A DNA stretch of 64,000 nucleotides, taken from NCBI GenBank assembly GCA_015350385.1, contig WNKI01000005.1, forward strand, positions 1,496,505 to 1,560,504, given 5' to 3'. A program made the position numbers and the translations under genes. The DNA comes from Aculops lycopersici (Eukaryota; Arthropoda; Arachnida; Trombidiformes; Eriophyidae). Under the pieces are notes generated by a model. It saw only the letters and a program-made list of their open reading frames with translations, did not search any database and had not been told where the DNA came from. Position 1 is the stretch's first letter; every line of letters begins with the position of its first letter. This document shows positions 1 through 12,604 of this stretch, in pieces.

Positions 1-597
1 GGCAACAGGAGCCGCGGCAGGTGCTCCCGAGGAAGCGTTCATTAGGTAATCGAGCTGCTGGTGTTGGTTTATGGCCGCGGTCAGCTTGACACGCTGCAAC
101 TCGGCACTCAGTGCGGGTTGTTGCTGTTGGTAGCTAGTGGTTGGCATTGAGCTTGCGGACTCGCCGCTTTCGGCCGCCGACGACCACGAGGGATCCAGAG
201 GAAACTGGTTCATGTGTTGATAGTTGAACTTGATTTGATTAGCTTGCTGGTTTTGTTCAGATAACAAAACTTCGTCGTCGTCGTCGTCGTCGTCGTTGCC
301 GTCATCATTATCATCGAGGTCGTCCTCCTCTTCATAGTCTTGGTCCCTCTCGGCTCTTGTCTTGTTTTCCGGGTTTGAGTTTTGGTGCAAATTTAGGTTC
401 AAGTTCAAGTCTGTAATATTTGCGATCAGTGAGCCGGACGATGACGTCATGTCGGATTGGTGGAAGCCTTCGCTGAATGGAACGGAATCTGAGAAGTGCC
501 GCTTGCGTTGCAAGTGAAGCCCTCCCTCCGTACTACTGCTGCCACTTGTTGAGCGCACCTGGCGCCCGTGCGCGTCGAACACTCGATTCTCACCCAT
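1..597 (-). CDS. N-terminal part of an unrecognised acidic, Gln-rich protein (runs off left edge)
   Basis: The reverse strand is open for 199 codons from an ATG at 597-595 to the window edge. An in-frame TGA lies about 30 bases upstream, and the start context is good (A at -3, G at +4). The protein begins MGENRVFDAHGRQVRSTSG. A low-complexity segment follows: a Leu/Asn stretch, a block of about 25 mostly Asp/Glu residues (GAC repeats near 270-300), then Gln-rich sequence. No signal peptide or folded domain is visible. Such composition is common in the N-terminal regions of transcriptional regulators, and the long gene-free DNA upstream would suit a developmental regulator, but this is inference. 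I do not recognise the family. The ORF has no stop inside the window. Confidence 0.6.
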   Translation of the reverse strand, partial: MGENRVFDAHGRQVRSTSGSSSTEGGLHLQRKRHFSDSVPFSEGFHQSDMTSSSGSLIANITDLNLNLNLHQNSNPENKTRAERDQDYEEEDDLDDNDDGNDDDDDDDEVLLSEQNQQANQIKFNYQHMNQFPLDPSWSSAAESGESASSMPTTSYQQQQPALSAELQRVKLTAAINQHQQLDYLMNASSGAPAAAPVA

Positions 598-3079
598 ACT
601 ATTGTCTGTCTTCGTCTCTTTGTCTCACTCTCTCCCTTCGGTTCAATCAAATCTGGTTCCTATTAGCAAATAGAATCACTCCGGCTCTTAGTTAATCAAG
701 CTCAGTCTTTCAATCAATGGACTTGTAGAAGCTCTTCGGATTCGGTGTTCCAATAGCTTGTCTGTCGACTACCAAGTGAACAAGTAAGCTCAGCTCAGCT
801 CAGCTCAGCTCAACTCAACTCAGATATTTGTCGTTTCTCTATCTCCTCGACTCCTCGCTGAGCTCAACGTTCAGTGGAATTGGTTGCTAGTTGCACGTTT
901 TGAGCCTGCGAGGCACAATCGTACAGTCTCACGCCCCGACCAAAATAACTGTCTGTTGTGCGCAATTGGCGAGCCACTTACGTCAGATACTTGTGTCGTT
1001 AGTAAACGGGCGTGCGTATGAGAGAAAGGGAGAGAAAAAGTCGATCAGCACACCAACTTGGCGCCGTTAGCTTGACAATCTGCAGATCGGAAGGCCGAAC
1101 AAACTGCCACTAGTTAGTTGTGGCTTCACTGGCCAACTCCAACTCTCCAACTCTCCAACTCTCCAACTCTCCATTCGCCAACAGCAACAGCAACAGTTGG
1201 CAGTTATGTTCGCATCTAAAGAGACTAACTGAACGAGCGAGCTGATCGAGTTGATACAAAATAGCAACGGGACTCCAATTATCGCGAGCGCGAGATCAGC
1301 CAGCAAGCCAACTGAGTGTTGAGCGCAAGTTACTTGGTTGTTGGCGTTATTATTAGCGTTGTTTTGTCATTGATTAGCATCAGCCAGAATGGAGGGGAGA
1401 GCGAGTCAAGTTCGGTATCACAAGACACATTCAACAAGTTTCAGGTTGACAGTCCCAATTAAATGGCTGCGGCAAAAGCGTAACGCACACACAAACTGCA
1501 AAGAGAACGGCACTGCAAAACCAGTCACAAATGCGAAACTCAATCGGTGCTTTGTATTTAGTCCGGTGTTTGCCGTTGGCCGCATTCCTTTGACTGGCTC
1601 TCTCGCTCGCCTGCTCAACAAGTGGCAGCAGCAGCAGCAGCAGCAGGGACAGCGGCATTATTGGCGGCAACAAGCGACTGCTGCTACTGCCATTGGGAAT
1701 CCACGAATCGAGTTTGCGGGCAAAATTAATGTGAGTTTAACTTGCAAAACGTGGACGCTAATCGAGTTTTCATTTTTTTTTTGCAAACACAATTAGCGAA
1801 CGGTGGAAGTTTCAGCTGATTTGCAGGTGGACCACCAGCCAGTAGCCACTTGTTGCCTGCTGCCTAATGCCTGTTGTTTAACGGAGTCCACTTGTGGACT
1901 TGTCAATGTCATTCGCACGATGCGGCGAGTCACACACCACCACCACCACCACTACCACTAGCCAGTTGGCAAAAGTGGCCACTGCGGCAACTTGAGCGAC
2001 AACTTTGCGCGCTGATAAGCGATCAACACGATCAGTTGCAGCAAGCTAGCTCGCTGCAACGACTCGCCTGCCGACGTGTGGCTTCTGAGCCGTTCAGTTG
2101 CCAACGAGCTTGGCGCTCGCCTCGGCGCTACTCAAGGCTCAAGGCAACGTGCGGCTGCCATTGAAAAGTAACGGTCTCTTTTCGATGGCGACAAGCTGAT
2201 AAGCTTGCTCTGGTTTCTGGTATCTCTTTCGCTGATTTTGTATGTGTTTGTGTGCTTATGACTCTGTAGCAATAAGAGAGCTTTACACTACACGAGGCCA
2301 GCCAGCCAGCCAGCCAGCCAATCAGCTCACTGCACATTTACAAGTGCACAAAAAGACAATCGCTCGTTCGCTTCGTGATCTTGAATTGGCGCATCGAGTC
2401 CCAGTTTTAGCCTAGAATGCTGCTGCTGCTGTCTCTAATTGATTTCTCTCGAAGCCGATGGTCTTTGCACTAAATGCAAAGCTAATGGTGACGACAACAA
2501 CCGCACAAAAGTTGCAGTCAAAGTCAAAGTCAGAGTTTGAGTTAGATTTAGAGTAGCAACAAAAACAAGTCGCCATCAATCAGCGACGAGAGCCAATGAC
2601 GCTGATGAGGGACACGCGCGGCGCACATTAAACCTTATGGCTTCTTATTATTGAGTTAGCAAGTGAGCGGTAGGCAAATGAGCAGTCAGCTTCGATTCCA
2701 GAGGCCTGAAGTTGAGTGCAATCCTCAATTGGCTTCAGTGGCTATATTGGGTTCAGTTGGGGCCTCCAAATGGCAGCAAGCGAGCGGAGAGTTTGAGGCT
2801 CACTTTGCTCGCTAGTGGTTAGTTTGTTGTGGTGGAAGCGCGCGTGACGCAACCACCACTCATCTGCTAGCTCGACTCTGGTTCACTTGTGAACATCCGC
2901 CAACGAGAGAACCACCAGCTGGCTGGTTGTTTCTCCTTTTTGTCATTTAGTGGTGGTTGCTGTGGTTGGTGGTGGTCTTGGTTGAGAGCATTGGTTGCGG
3001 TGGCTAGTCGTCTCGTTTGTTGAGGCCGGCTGGTGGTACTAATTGGATTTCCGAATGGTGGGAGGCCGCAACTGAGTGG

Positions 3080-3080
<1 letters not shown>
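598..3080. other. Gene-free upstream region, part 1
   Basis: No supportable coding region is visible on either strand. It holds short tandem repeats: (AGCTC)n near 786-812, a CTCCAACT repeat near 1137-1172, a CAG run near 1625-1648 and a CCAG run near 2296-2320. CACTTG/CAAGTG words recur. It lies upstream of the left-edge gene and probably contains its promoter and 5' untranslated sequence. Confidence 0.5.
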
Positions 3081-3127
<47 letters not shown>

Positions 3128-3246
3128 CGTCTCTCGTCTCTCTCTCGTCGTCGTCGTCGTCGTCGTACGTACGTACGTACGTACGTACGTACGTACGTAC
3201 GTACGTACGTACGTACGTACGTACGTNNNNNNNNNNNNNNNNNNNN

Positions 3247-3285
<39 letters not shown>

Positions 3286-3347
3286 ACGTACGTCGTACGT
3301 ACGTACGTCGTACGTACGTACGTCGTACGTCGTACGTCGTCGTCGTC

Positions 3348-3430
<83 letters not shown>
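3081..3430. repeat. Compound microsatellite (CT)n-(CGT)n-(ACGT)n-gap-(CGT)n-(ACGT/CGT)n-(CT)n
   Basis: From 3081 there is a CT run with CGTCTCT interruptions, then CGT triplets, then about 60 bases of ACGT repeat up to the gap at 3227. After the gap come about 40 bases of CGT repeat, mixed ACGT/CGT blocks to about 3350, and about 75 bases of pure CT to 3430. The order of repeat units is roughly the same read inward from both sides. ACGT is its own reverse complement, so that part can fold on itself. Open frames across it are repeat artefacts. Confidence 0.95.
3227..3246. other. Assembly gap (20 N)
   Basis: Twenty unknown bases lie inside the ACGT/CGT repeat. The true length of the repeat is therefore unknown. 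Confidence 0.99.
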
Positions 3431-3433
<3 letters not shown>

Positions 3434-6400
3434 AAGTTGCGCTCTTGTTTGGTGGTCGAGTTTGAAGACTAATATCAGTTGCGCAACTTTGCGCGACCTT
3501 GAAAGTTGTTGAAAGTCGTAATCCGCCAACACAATTGAAAGTGCGACAAGGCAAATGGCGAGCAAACTTTGCATCAGCAGCAGACTTTTAGGCGGCGACA
3601 AATTCGCCCAATCGACTGGCCACTTGACTTTCCCTAAACTGGCCACTAGTTGCTCTTACTTCAACCAATCGAGTTTAGCTCGATGTGTGAATGGCGGCCA
3701 TTCAATGAGAATGGGCACCAATTTGAATGGCAAACGTGAATGGCAGTAAAGAGAGAGAGAGAGAGAGAGCGGAAAGCTAACAACTACTTGTTGTCGTTCG
3801 CTTGCTCGTTGCTCCTCCAATCGCTCCCTTGGTCGGCACTTTCGGCGCCAACTGCCTCCGCAAAGGCTCCCACACTAAACTCTCTGCACGCAATCCACTG
3901 CTTGGAGTTATAGAATCGTCGCCACGCCCACTTCCGTTGCAATCCAGACAGAAGCCGAAGGGAGTTAATAAATCGTGTAAATTTTTGCCGCCTTTTGTGC
4001 GTATCGAATTTGTGTTGCATGCTCATAATGGTGATGCAAATGGACTTTTCTCTCTCTCTCTCTCTCGTTGCCATTGGATTTTGCACGACCACTGGTGAGA
4101 TATGAGCCCCCAAGTCTCGCCCTCCGCTCGAGTTGCTTGCTGTTGTTGTTGTCGTCGTCCTTTGTTGTGTTGTTTTAAAACATACTTTGGGCCACGAAAC
4201 TCTCCCGCAACACAAATGGAGCTTGACCCCACGATAGAAGCGCGAGCATTTCGACTGACCAACAACCACTTTGCAGTCGCAACTCATCGTTGGCACAAAA
4301 AGCGATGACCACTCTGTGACATAGAATGTTTACGCGAGTAGCCGTCAAGTTGGTGGTAGCGAAGCGACAACAGCAACAACAACAACAGACGCATTACCGA
4401 CGATCCTCACCATCACATTTACCTTTACCTTTGCTCGTGGGCTTGTAGTCTGAGCACATTTGGTTGTGTGACCAGAAAAAGAGACCAGCAGCGAAACCAG
4501 CGCCCAACTTTTTACGCCTCCTTGGGCGCGACCAGTCCAAGACGAAGAAGGAGGAGGCGCAGCAACAGTGGCGACTTTTCATTCTAACTCTCCGTTTCGT
4601 ATTGCCTTCGACTCGCTGGCTGACCATCGGAAGCTGACGATGCTACGTCGGCCAGGTGAGAGGAGATTCCGACTGGCCGATTGTTCTCCTATTTGGCAGC
4701 ACGAGGGACAATATTGATTATACAAACGCAAACTCGCCGGCTAGCCGCAACTCACACACACACGAGAATGGCGCAATGTGACAATTTTTTGACCCCATTC
4801 ATTGCACAACGACAAACTGGTGCCATGGCAAATGTGAATCGAATCGAATCTCGCAATCGACCGGCAAGATATGCCACCACTACCATTGCGGCATGTTTAT
4901 TTTGCCCCTGATTCTACTTTTGCATTTCTGCCGTCGAGAGAGAAACGGACAGAGGAAAAGCAGAAGCAGGAAGCAGCGCAAAACGAAATCAACATTAACA
5001 TTTAATAAATGAACCAACGCCACTCCTGATTGAGCAGCAGCAGCAGCAGTAGCAAAAGCAGCAACCGGATCCCTTCAGTTGGGTGCCTATTCACTTTCGT
5101 TCGCCGATATGCAAGTTCGATTGCGCATCGACAGCAAGTCAAATGGAGAAGGAGCGAGCCAGTGAAACGGTAAATCGCCGACAGGCCACGAGCTGAGCGC
5201 CGGAAACGAGCGAAGCACAAGCAGCGGAAGTACGACGACACTTGCGCCCGCCGGAAGTCGCCGGTTGCATAGTGAGCAACGCGAGTGATCAACGGGCAGC
5301 AGTAGAGGCGGCGAAAATAGCTAAAACCTTGCAGAGGCTACAAAGGAAAGTGGCACTCACCTCACTTTCTCGCTTTGCCAGCGACCCAATCTATGTCATA
5401 ACTCGAACCATCGATCGACGGCCGGTGGGCTCTCGGCTCCGGAAGTTCCGAAACACAACGACAGGGCAACAGGTAACCTAAGCCTCTGAATTCATTCATC
5501 TCGTTTGCTTCGCTGGTTAAGGTCGCACTTCCGGGTCTTAGCGGCAATATTGTTACAGTTTTGCAACTTTCTTTTGCGTACCGTGGAGCCAAGGATTGGA
5601 TTTGCCAACTTGGTTGCCGTTGAGTCGACCAGGAGCAAGCGATTGGATTTGTAAGCATAAGTCCTGCTCATTTACCTATCGCCATCTCCCTCTGGTTGCC
5701 AATCGGCCACCAGTTTGCGTAATCTCATCTCGTTTACATGGACAACTACTGCTAGCATGAGCTTTTGCTAGCGGCGGATTGATTTGGCGCGGATCTGTGC
5801 GATTACCTGAGTCGCGCCCAACCATTCGATATATTCCCTCCTCTGTCCTGATTCTCGCGGCGATTGAGTTGCAACTGGCAAATTCTAATTCCAACTCACC
5901 TGAGCGCTCGTCTGGTTTAGTTTTACGCGCACATAAGTAGCGCACCGTCCAGCCTCCAGGTAGAGGAGAGTAACAAATTGAATGGTCAACAAAAAGTGTC
6001 AGCATCTGGACCTTACTTTGGCCAAAAGTCCAAGCAAATTGGGTGGACGTAAGCGGATTGCGTTGCTTATGAGAGTCAAAGAGACAAAGGAGGAGAGAAA
6101 GAGGATACACAACAAACTGACCGGCTGGATGGTCACTTGCTTGCCTCGGGCGCTTCATTGTCTCCTCTTTGGCTCGAGTTTGCCAGATAGGTGAGCGAGG
6201 GAATCGAGAAGAGGAGAGAAAGAGGGACCATTTGTCTCAATCAGCAAACTCAACTCCCGCGGGCTCAATACTTAACAAAGTTTGCTCGTTTGACGAGTGA
6301 TGATGATGACGCAAATGAAGTGAGCACTCAACTCCCATCGACTGCCACTGAAGCGCCGCTTGCCTGTTGATTGCTCACTTCGCTCGTGCTTCATCTTACC

Positions 6401-8720
6401 TGCGCGAATAGTTGCTCCTCAACGAGAGTGAGAGGAGCTTGAATAATGATTGATGAGTTGGCTCATTAGGCGCGCGGCGCACAGAAATCAATCACTCGCT
6501 CCAAGTGGCAGGCAAGTGGTTACTGTCGCTTCTCTCCATCGGACAATACTTGTGCATTTGAAACCGAAGCCAAGTTCACTTCATGTCACTCTCAATGTCC
6601 AGTCCGGAAGTCGCGAGCCTCGAGGGCCAATCTCGGCGACCATCTCTCAGTGGCTCTGGTTTGTGGTTGCGGTTGTCGCATGTCGCGCGCTTGTCCTGCC
6701 TCTTTGCTCCAAAACTAGAGTAATTTTGCGCCGGTCATTTTGATGCGATGGATTGATATGACACGAGATGGTCAGTGAACTACTCGCTCGTTTCTTATCG
6801 GTGGCGTCAAGTGTGCCGCTCGAATCTAAAGAGAGCGGTGGTTCGTATCGCAAAGTGTGCCAATGGCAACAAGTGTTATCGTGTCAGCTGGCGCAAATTG
6901 GATTTCAGTTGCTACTTGTTGCTAGCAACTAGCACTGTGATTCGAATGATGCTGCCACTAGCAATGCCATTGTTTTAATCTTTGCTTGGTCCAGTTGACT
7001 TCTCAATTCTAGTTTGAGCTCCAATTTAATCCAATTCAACTCGACAACTCAATCCACTCAAAGGCCAACCACTTGAACTCCGCGGGCACTAAAGTAAAGT
7101 CTCCTCTGGTGCAGCTGACGAAAGTTTAATTAAACTGGTCGGCTTCTGGTTCCCTTTCTTCTGCTACTCCACTTGCTCACTCAACCAGCTGATTGTCGAC
7201 TTCCGGCGCCCAGCAACGAGGCAAACTCTATTCAGTCGTCGCCGGCGCAAACTTCAAAGGAACTCTTGATGCAGTCTAAAGTGGCGAGTTTGTATTGGTT
7301 GCATCCTCGTGGCCAACGATGCCGTTGTCGTTGCCGTCGTGTCCATTGTCTCTTTCTTTTGAATCAATGGTCGTTACCATAACAAGGAGACGAAAAGCGT
7401 GAAAAGCAACAAGTGGCAACACAGTTTCATTCCCCCGCGCTCTTTTTTCTCGCTCTCTCTCTCTTTCAGCTCCGAAGACCACTTGACCGGCTGGCGGCGG
7501 TTACGCAATAAGTGCGCCGATTGGTGGCAAACAAAACGAGCGCCTCAAGTTGATGATGCGGCCACTAGTTTAGTGGTAGAGGCTGCGGCGACTAAATTGC
7601 AAATTGATTTTTCCTATCTGCCTGCCAGTCGCTTGTCTTGTGGTCGTCGGCGCTGAAACTAGCCTCTCTCTAGCTGCAATTGACTCACAGCAGTTTATTA
7701 ATAATCTGGCCTCCTGCATGCGAATGGAGCATCTAAAGCAGCGGCAACATTTGTTGAGTTGGTCAAGAGCGACAACAGGTTGCTGTCCGCTGTTGTCATA
7801 ACGCAACTCGCGCGTTCGTTCGCTGCGTTACCTGCGCCACCGAACTAAACCGAACTAAACCACTCGTCGCTTTTCTCACGCTTGTTACCAGAACTGATCA
7901 TTAATCTGACTTTCGGTTGTCGTCCTCTCAGTTGTCGTTGCTCCTTTCACAGGTTATCAGGTAAACGAGAGTTTAGATTAGTTAGCGCAAACTACTAAAG
8001 CTCAACTCTAAGCGTGAAGAATAATCATGAAGATGATGATGATGATCATAATAATAATAATAGTAATAATAATAGTAATAGTAATAGTAATAATATAAGA
8101 AAATAAGTTTTCCCTCCTCTGCTCTCTGTTTGTTTCGAACTTGGAAAGGAGACAAACTTCCTCTCTCCTTCGGCGTCGTCGTCGTCGTATTCGTCTTAGT
8201 TGCCGTTGTCCTCGCAGTCATTTTCTCCGCTCGGCTCGGCTCGTTCATTTATTTTTGCTGACCATCAAGCTTGAGACGTTACGACTCCGCGACCAAACTC
8301 TACGACAATTATAATGAGCCGGCTCAAGCCGAAGGCTGCAATTGTTACAGCAAGCGAAACGAGTGGACTGCGCGAGCCTCTCGCTAAATTTGTTGGCTCT
8401 TGGCGACGAGCAGCAAAGACCAGCCGACTGAATGGGCAGGTAGTTTGTCTTTGGCGCATGAAAATGTCTCGTGCGTCCGCCCCAAACAGACAACGACTTT
8501 CTCGTCCCCATTCAGCTAACGCGACGCAACCCAATTACCTGCTCGTCTTCAGTGGAAAGTCACTTTTGCTTTGCTGGTGTAAAGTTAACAACAAAAGCAG
8601 CGACCAAAAACCAAGAGGCGAACTAATGAGATGAACTGCGAGCTGTTGGTTGCGCCACAATAATTATCATTTTCGGCTCATTCAGCTTTTCTATCTTCGC
8701 CGCTCTTGTTGTTGTCGATT
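3431..8720. other. Gene-free upstream region, part 2
   Basis: No supportable gene was found. It contains GA and CT runs (3751-3770, 4049-4066, 7450-7466), a CAG run near 5031-5048, and an ATG/ATA/GTA trinucleotide tract at about 8026-8098. Several TTACCTG or CAGGTAA words (near 5470, 5812, 6398, 7828, 7958, 8534) resemble splice donors on one or other strand and could belong to untranslated exons; this is not demonstrable from sequence alone. Confidence 0.45.
8026..8098. repeat. Interrupted ATG/ATA/GTA trinucleotide tract
   Basis: A tract of ATG units grades into AAT and AGT units over about 70 bases. On the reverse strand it would read as a Tyr-rich low-complexity frame, which I treat as an artefact. 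Confidence 0.8.
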
Positions 8721-8753
8721 AACTCGCGAGTCGCGAGTCGCGACTCGCGAGTT
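8721..8753. repeat. Perfect 15-bp inverted repeat with 3-base loop
   Basis: The left arm is 8721-8735 and the right arm 8739-8753. They are exact reverse complements around the loop AGT. The arms are built from CTCGCGAG and GTCGCG words. Confidence 0.9.
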
Positions 8754-11300
8754 TAAACTCAACTTCAGGTGGCCAAACTCGGACAAGTGCGTGTTAGCTC
8801 AAACTTTGCGAGGCATAATTTGATTCTGAACCAAGTGAGCTAATCCCGAGCCGAAGGTCCAATTACCAAAACTGAGCCAACCACTGAGTTGCTTGCTGCA
8901 GCTCTGACTCAACCTGTTGCTCTGCCTGCCCTCTCTCCTCTGTATCACTGTAACTTCGCCTCCGCTCTTACACTTGTCGCCCAAAATTTAAGCCTCAAAC
9001 ACAAGCCAGTCGATTAATCAGCTGGCCAAAAAGAAGTTGCCTTTCTGGCTCCCGATATCAAACGCTCAGATTCGAACCACGAGATAAGAGCAACGATTGT
9101 CGCCGTCGCAGTCGATGTTGTTGATGTTACTGTTGCTACTGCCGCTGCCGCTGCTCATGTTGAGGCCAATAATAATTCAAATTTCGCTTCCATCTCCGAC
9201 AGTCGCTCGTTGGACCAGTGAGTAGCAACTACTCGACCACAAGCATCATGTCGACTCCCTAGTTTCCATTTAGTTTGCTGGCCTAGCATAAGCAAGCAAA
9301 CCAAATGACCACGCAAACCAAATGATCGTCTAGTGGCGATTGGGAAGTTCCCACACTAAATGGCCGCCGCGGCGGCCGGCAAATTAACTTTTCTATTTGG
9401 ATTTGTACGAACCTCGCCGCTACAACCTGATGATCGGTTCCCACTTTACAGGTGAGTTCCACTTGGCACCTGAGTGTTGATGTTGTTGTCTCGAGTGGGA
9501 ATCTTGGTTGCTTTGCTCACGCGTTGCCCAGCGATGGGGCACTCACTTTGTTTGCTCTACCAACTTTCGTAGACCGACAAGTGAAAGTGACACTGAAAAT
9601 AGTTTTTTGACCAAGTGTCGACAACGAGCGAGTTGTTTAGGTTCAACTCACCTGGTAAAATAACAACTAGTCGCCTTTCGCTTATCTGATCACCGGATCG
9701 ATGCAATTCGATCCGATCCCAACTGGCAATATCCACTCGTCTCCTCTCCTTTCTTGTAGCATACGATTATGCCACAAGAGTGCAAATGAAATCGACGCAA
9801 CCGATTGTCTGTTTTGTTGTCGATGTTAACCAAACGCAAATGCTCCTCCATTTAAGTTAGAGAAAACTAGTCGCGAGTGAGGAAAGCGAAGGCCGACGAG
9901 TAAAAATAAAACAATGACAATTGAAAGTTGAATTGGGCCCTCTGCCAATAGAACTTGACTCCCGCGCGCGATTTTTGGCATTGGCCAACTGGCAGCGCGA
10001 AAAGAGACAGTCCAATTTAACGGACAATCACTCTGCCACCAGGTAAAAGTAACTCGATCAAGTGCCAGAGATTAACTCAACTTTCACCTCATCCTATTCT
10101 ATTCTTGTTTCAATCTCAACATCAGCTCCATTATTTCGCCATTTAATGACAATAATACCAACAATCGCACGCTAATCTTATCTGATTAAACGCGAGTTCA
10201 AAAACGGGAGAGATGGAGATGAAAAAGAGGCGAGTGGCAGCCAGAAAACTCGCACTTTATTTTAATGGGTGACAGTTGGCCAGCAACAGTGTCATTGCCG
10301 CTACTGCTGCTGCTACTCGCAATTCGATTCGCAACTATAGTAGAATCATCAAGTTGATGGTCGCGATGAGTCAATTCAAACCACTCCGCTGATCTCTCGG
10401 TCGTTACTTGTGGAGTTGCCATTACACTTTACGCCACTACTACGCGGTACTGATGTTACCTGCGCCCGCCGCTAGTAACACTATCCAAGCGCCCACTTGT
10501 TGCGCTTCGATTGGCACACTCGCTCAGGTAGGTAGATGTAATGACTGACTGACGCAGACGACCCATCACTTCGTTAGCTCATTTGAATGCGCGTCGAGTG
10601 AGGAAAAACTTTGGTGTGTTTAGTATGAGGGAAAAACTGTACATTGCTACTCTCGCCGACTCTGACAAATGCTACAATGAAAAAACGCGAGCGGAAGTGG
10701 GAGGTTCGCGCGCGAGCTAAGAGTTGACCTCCATCTTGTTCGAGGCGCACATTTGTTGACGATTTCCGCTTTCAAAGGCATCAATTATGACAAGTTAAGG
10801 CCCCACTTTGTCCAAAGTTTTCCCTTCATTCAAAATGTCAGAATCCATTCTCCCTAATGGTTTACGATGAGTGAAGTGGCGCGACACCTAGCGAGCTTTG
10901 AGGGGCCACAACAACAAGTGTTTCTGGTGTAAAAAATAGAAAATCTTGATATTGTTTTTGTAACGCCTCGTTGTTTTGATTTGCATCGCCGAAACACTCC
11001 AACATTTACGCTTGGTTATCAAATTAACTTTGTCTGTCTTCTGCAGACTGAATAAACGATATCTCGTGAAACGACTTAATTAACTCAACACATGACTAGA
11101 TGGATCCCAGCCAATTAGCGGCGAGACTGTTTTGATGCTCGGAGCACTTGTTTCCTGCAACTTGTTTTCAAGTTGCGAGAAGAGTTATTTTGTGGTCACC
11201 TCTTTATTAACACATTTTGTCGACTTCAGTGTTGCCAGGAGTTGGAGTCAATCACATTTCTAGTTTAAGTCGTTGGCAGTTCATTTTAAAGTAATAAATT
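8754..11300. other. Gene-free upstream region, part 3
   Basis: No convincing gene is present. A perfect 16-bp GC-only palindrome lies at 9362-9377, with splice-donor-like or Zelda/Snail-like CAGGTA words near 9648, 10038, 10456 and 10525. The last part, about 11200-11300, is the likely promoter and 5' UTR of the next gene; no clear TATA box was seen. Confidence 0.4.
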
Positions 11301-12558
11301 ATGAGGTCGATTCAATTGATTGTGGTGGCCCTGGTGGTTGTAGGTTTTATCATAAGAGTCACTGGCTCTTCCATATCGGGACAAGTCGAGTTACCCGAGC
11401 AGAACCAACAAAAGCAGGAGCAATCGCAAAAACAGCAGCAGGAGCAGCAGCAGCAAGATCAAGCTCGAATCAATGTCGAGCTACTCAAAAGTTTACCGCC
11501 CGGTGAGAAGCCAACTTTCCACACTGTAATAAAGCGAATCACCGACATGGTTGAGGCCGAGCAGCGAAACAGACGCTCCCTGTCAAGCTCTACGCCAACC
11601 AACCAGAGATCTCCAACTTCCGGCTCGACATCGAGGTCGGCCTCGGCTAAGGCCAGCAACTCGGCCCGTCAAATGAACTCGCCAATGGAGGAGATGCTAA
11701 GTATGATGCGCGAAGCTCGTCTCACGCTCGAGGATTTACCTGCGGTGGCGGGCCAACTCCTCCAGAGTGCCCATAAGCAATCCCACAAGTATGTTCCCTA
11801 TGCCAATCATCCAGGTGGATTTCAAGGCGCCATCCTGAAGGCACTCGGCTCTGGGCCAGGCGAATCGGGTGATGGATACTTTGGAATTGCCGGATTATTG
11901 AAGAAGATCTTCAAAACCATCGAGTACATGAGTAAGTGTGTTAATATTTTTTGGTTCTTTTTTGTCATTTTAGATGAAGTACAGAAAAACTAACCAGCCC
12001 CTCCTTGAATGATAATCAAATCCAACAGGAAACGAGCTAGAGTCCATCATCTATGAGGAGTTTGGTGTTGCTCGTCCCACAAAGACAGTTAGTTATGGAG
12101 TAACAAGCAAACACGAGCAGTCAACTGAGAGCGAAACGGCGACGCCTAGCGCAAGTCAATATCGTTCAATGCGCGGAAACATCACCAGTGGTAATAATGA
12201 AGGCAGTGGTACTTCTACTAGTAGTAGTAGTAGCAGCAGTGGTAGTGGTGCAGACGGAAGTGGCGACAGCAAAGCTCGCCAAATGTCAGGCGAGATTTCA
12301 GCTGAAATCAGGCAACAGGAAAGGGTAGCTGAGGAGTCCCAACGGCCTGGTTCACAGCAGACATACGAAACTTACTCCGAGCAACCGGATGTGGTGATCA
12401 AAACAAAGTCAGTGGATATGAAGGAGAGGCGTCTACTTGATTTTCTGCGAGATGTAAATGCCTTCTTGAGTATCATTGCCGCAGCCATCACTCACTTGGA
12501 CTTCCGTCAAGCTTTGCACCCGCTCAGTGCAGCCAACTTCCTGTTGGGTCCGAACTGA
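11301..12558 (+). CDS. Unrecognised secreted Gln/Ser-rich protein, two exons
   Basis: Exon 1 is 11301-11931 and exon 2 is 12029-12558, joined across a 97-bp GTAAGT...CAACAG intron in phase 1. The product is 386 residues. Residues 1 to about 23 form a signal peptide (hydrophobic LIVVALVVVGFIIRV core). Then come a Gln-rich stretch, a helical stretch near residues 50-80, and a Ser/Thr-rich stretch. A conserved-looking middle follows (GGFQGAILKALGSG, then FGIAGLLKKIFKTIEYM at the splice). Exon 2 carries a poly-Ser run near 12215-12245 and a hydrophobic C-terminal helix (VNAFLSIIAAAITHL). An alternative acceptor at about 11973 would end the protein early. AATAAA follows at 12605-12610. I do not recognise the family. 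A secreted, lineage-specific product is the best description. Confidence 0.75.
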
Positions 12559-12604
12559 ATGGGTTCCAGAAGTTTGAGTTGTTGTTTCCGAAACAACACA
12601 TGAA

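Noticed and set aside
1389..1796. 135-codon plus-strand frame with a CAG run
   Set aside because: No domain, signal peptide or protein-like pattern; the Gln run comes from a repeat, and the frame ends in a T-rich stretch.
2867..3646. Long reverse-strand frame (259 codons) through the microsatellite
   Set aside because: Nearly all of it is repeat translation (Arg-Glu, Thr-Tyr-Val-Arg, poly-Thr) and it crosses the N gap.
9069..9078. GGTTCGAATC on the reverse strand, resembling a tRNA B box
   Set aside because: The flanks cannot form the T stem, and no A box or cloverleaf is found at the right distance.
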